Part shown: positions 13,652 through 14,607 of the stretch, in pieces
How the letters are laid out: every line of letters starts with the position of its first letter
Position numbering within the stretch: position 1 is the stretch's first letter
Assembly: GCA_002689735.1 (NCBI GenBank)
Contig: NZHS01000056.1
Span: 3,891-18,497 of the forward strand
Direction: 5' to 3'
From: Flavobacteriales bacterium
Lineage (GTDB): Bacteria > Bacteroidota > Bacteroidia > Flavobacteriales > BACL11
Length of the DNA: 14,607 bases
Made by a program: the position numbers and the translations under genes
The notes under the pieces: model-generated
Told to the model about the DNA's origin: nothing
Database searches by the model: none
What the model saw: only the letters and a program-made list of their open reading frames with translations

Positions 13652-13804
13652 ATGAAACTTAATAAATTACTTTTTTCTTTACTATTCGTATTTTCAAATT
13701 CAATATATTCTCAATCTATTTTTAATGAAAACTCATCAACTAGAATTCTAGCTGGTAACCAAGGATTGAATATTGGAGGATATTCGCAAATCGATTTAAA
13801 ATAA
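13652..13804 (+). pseudogene. 50-codon secreted ORF resembling the truncated start of an outer-membrane porin
   Basis: A short ORF with a clear type I signal peptide, MKLNKLLFSLLFVFSNSIYSQ, followed by only 29 residues ending in NIGGYSQIDLK and TAA. The GGYxQID segment right after a short mature N terminus resembles the first strand of Bacteroidota porin-like proteins, where several hundred residues normally follow. Only 38 bp separate its stop from the next gene, so the rest of any barrel is missing; an internal deletion in an ancestral porin gene is the simplest reading. Alternatively it is an intact small exported peptide. It has its own good promoter and an operator-like palindrome upstream, and probably heads the operon with the membrane protein and response regulator. 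Confidence 0.5.
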
Positions 13805-13830
13805 AGTAATATTTTAAACACTACTTTTAT

Positions 13831-13838
13831 TAGTTTTG
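13831..13838 (+). promoter_or_regulatory. Possible -7 box directly upstream of the membrane-protein gene
   Basis: TAGTTTTG is a full match to TAnnTTTG and ends 4 nt before the ATG at 13843, the same spacing as at tadA. No clear -33 is present. If active it would produce a leaderless message. Confidence 0.25.
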
Positions 13839-13842
13839 TATT

Positions 13843-14286
13843 ATGTATTCTACTATTTTAATATTACATATTATTTTAAGTATTGTTCTTTCTATTGTAT
13901 CTACTTATATTGTTATTAGATCATTTTTTGGCTTTGTTAAAAATTTTAATTTTTCAATTTATTATGACTTTTATGTTCCTGTAGCTGCAGTTTCATTATT
14001 ATATTTTGAATTAGTATTAGGATTATTATTATATTATTTACATATGAATAAATTAGAAAATTTTATTAGTCAGACTAATGCTAACGATTATTTTTCATCA
14101 AGATTTTGGGCCGTAGAGCATACCATACTAATGTTTTTTGCAATAATTTTCGGTCATTTAGGATTGGTATACGCTAAAAACCTAAAAAATAGTGCTGCTA
14201 AGTTCAAAAAGAATTTTATCTATTTTGGGCTATCTTTTGTATTAATCATGATTTCTTTATTAATGAATATTCCTAATAATGCATAA
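13843..14286 (+). CDS. Four-helix membrane protein, possible b-type cytochrome-like
   Basis: An integral inner-membrane protein of 147 residues with four predicted helices at about 4-26, 44-66, 89-110 and 124-143. Histidines fall in or near helices: His9 in helix 1, His67 at the end of helix 2, and His93 (within RFWAVEH) and His105 in helix 3. This resembles small Bacteroidota membrane proteins often annotated as cytochrome b, so heme binding is possible but not demonstrated. No catalytic motif is seen. Its stop overlaps the start of the response regulator gene by 8 nt, implying translational coupling and a functional link, for example as a membrane redox component whose expression or state is tied to the two-component system. 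Confidence 0.7.
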   Translation: MYSTILILHIILSIVLSIVSTYIVIRSFFGFVKNFNFSIYYDFYVPVAAVSLLYFELVLGLLLYYLHMNKLENFISQTNANDYFSSRFWAVEHTILMFFAIIFGHLGLVYAKNLKNSAAKFKKNFIYFGLSFVLIMISLLMNIPNNA

Positions 14287-14607
14287 TAGAAATAAAATTT
14301 TACTAGTTGAAGATGAAAAATCTTTAGCTAATGATGTGATTAATTACTTAAGTGAAAATAATTATAAATGCACTCATACTAATAAATTGTCTAAAGCACG
14401 AGATTTAATAAAAAGAAATAGTTACGATGCTGTTTTATTGGATCTTGGTCTTCCAGATGGAGACGGTTTGTCACTAATTAGTATTATTAAAAGCAATGAT
14501 ATTACTTGTGGAGTAATAATTATTTCAGCTAAAGATGCTGTCGATAAAAAAGTGGAAGGACTTGAGTTAGGCGCTGATGATTATTTGACAAAACCATTTT
14601 TCATGCC
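14279..14607 (+). CDS. Response regulator receiver domain (probable OmpR type), 3' truncated by window edge
   Basis: Two-component response regulator; 109 codons are visible and the output domain lies beyond the edge. The ATG at 14279-14281 overlaps the preceding stop by 8 nt. The receiver domain is complete in its key residues: acidic pair Glu11-Asp12 in ILLVEDE, phospho-acceptor Asp55 in LLDLGLPDGDG, switch Ser83 in IIISAKD, and Lys105 in LTKPF. The GLELGADDYLTKPF stretch is typical of OmpR/PhoB-type regulators, which have a winged-helix DNA-binding domain. The partner sensor kinase is probably downstream. It could autoregulate its operon, but no site can be assigned to it from this sequence. 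Confidence 0.93.
   Translation, partial: MHNRNKILLVEDEKSLANDVINYLSENNYKCTHTNKLSKARDLIKRNSYDAVLLDLGLPDGDGLSLISIIKSNDITCGVIIISAKDAVDKKVEGLELGADDYLTKPFFM

Overview
The window is strongly A+T-rich DNA with features typical of the Bacteroidota, most likely a marine-type flavobacterium. A giant SprB-type adhesin ends in a gliding-motility (CHU_C) C-terminal sorting domain. It sits directly upstream of a PorP/SprF outer-membrane partner, which implies a type IX secretion system (T9SS). Shine-Dalgarno sequences are essentially absent, and several genes are preceded by TAnnTTTG-like -7 boxes. No rRNA, tRNA, CRISPR array, insertion sequence or integrase was seen.

Layout. (1) 1-1251, minus strand: aspS, the N-terminal 417 codons of aspartyl-tRNA synthetase, running off the left edge. 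(2) 1312-2201, plus: tadA (tRNA adenosine deaminase) and a BrxA/BrxB-family bacilliredoxin 20 bp apart, closed by a likely hairpin terminator. (3) 2367-9955, plus: a two-gene unit of a 2216-residue SprB-repeat surface protein (22 repeats by my count) and its PorP/SprF partner, closed by a very clear terminator at 9972-9999. (4) 10151-12001, plus: a predicted lipoprotein joining a rhodanese and a thioredoxin domain, then a DUF1972-type glycosyltransferase. (5) 11981-13539, minus: a DCC-family thiol oxidoreductase followed by hemW, both starting with TTG; hemW overlaps the glycosyltransferase tail to tail by 21 bp. (6) 13652-14607, plus: a 50-codon remnant-like secreted ORF resembling the start of a porin, a four-helix membrane protein with candidate heme-ligand histidines, and a response regulator that overlaps it by 8 nt and runs off the right edge.

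How the genes fit together. Regions 1 and 2 are translation and thiol housekeeping. Region 3 builds a very long, disulfide-rich cell-surface filament for adhesion or gliding. Regions 4-6 have a recurring thiol/heme/redox theme. A short palindromic sequence (core TTAGTCTAA) occurs three times within 500 bp, near the 5' ends of hemW, the DCC gene and the porin-remnant unit. Two of these copies overlap or abut predicted promoters. This is the most interesting unexplained signal in the window. It could tie hemW, the DCC oxidoreductase and the membrane protein/response regulator unit into one small regulon, but that is inference.
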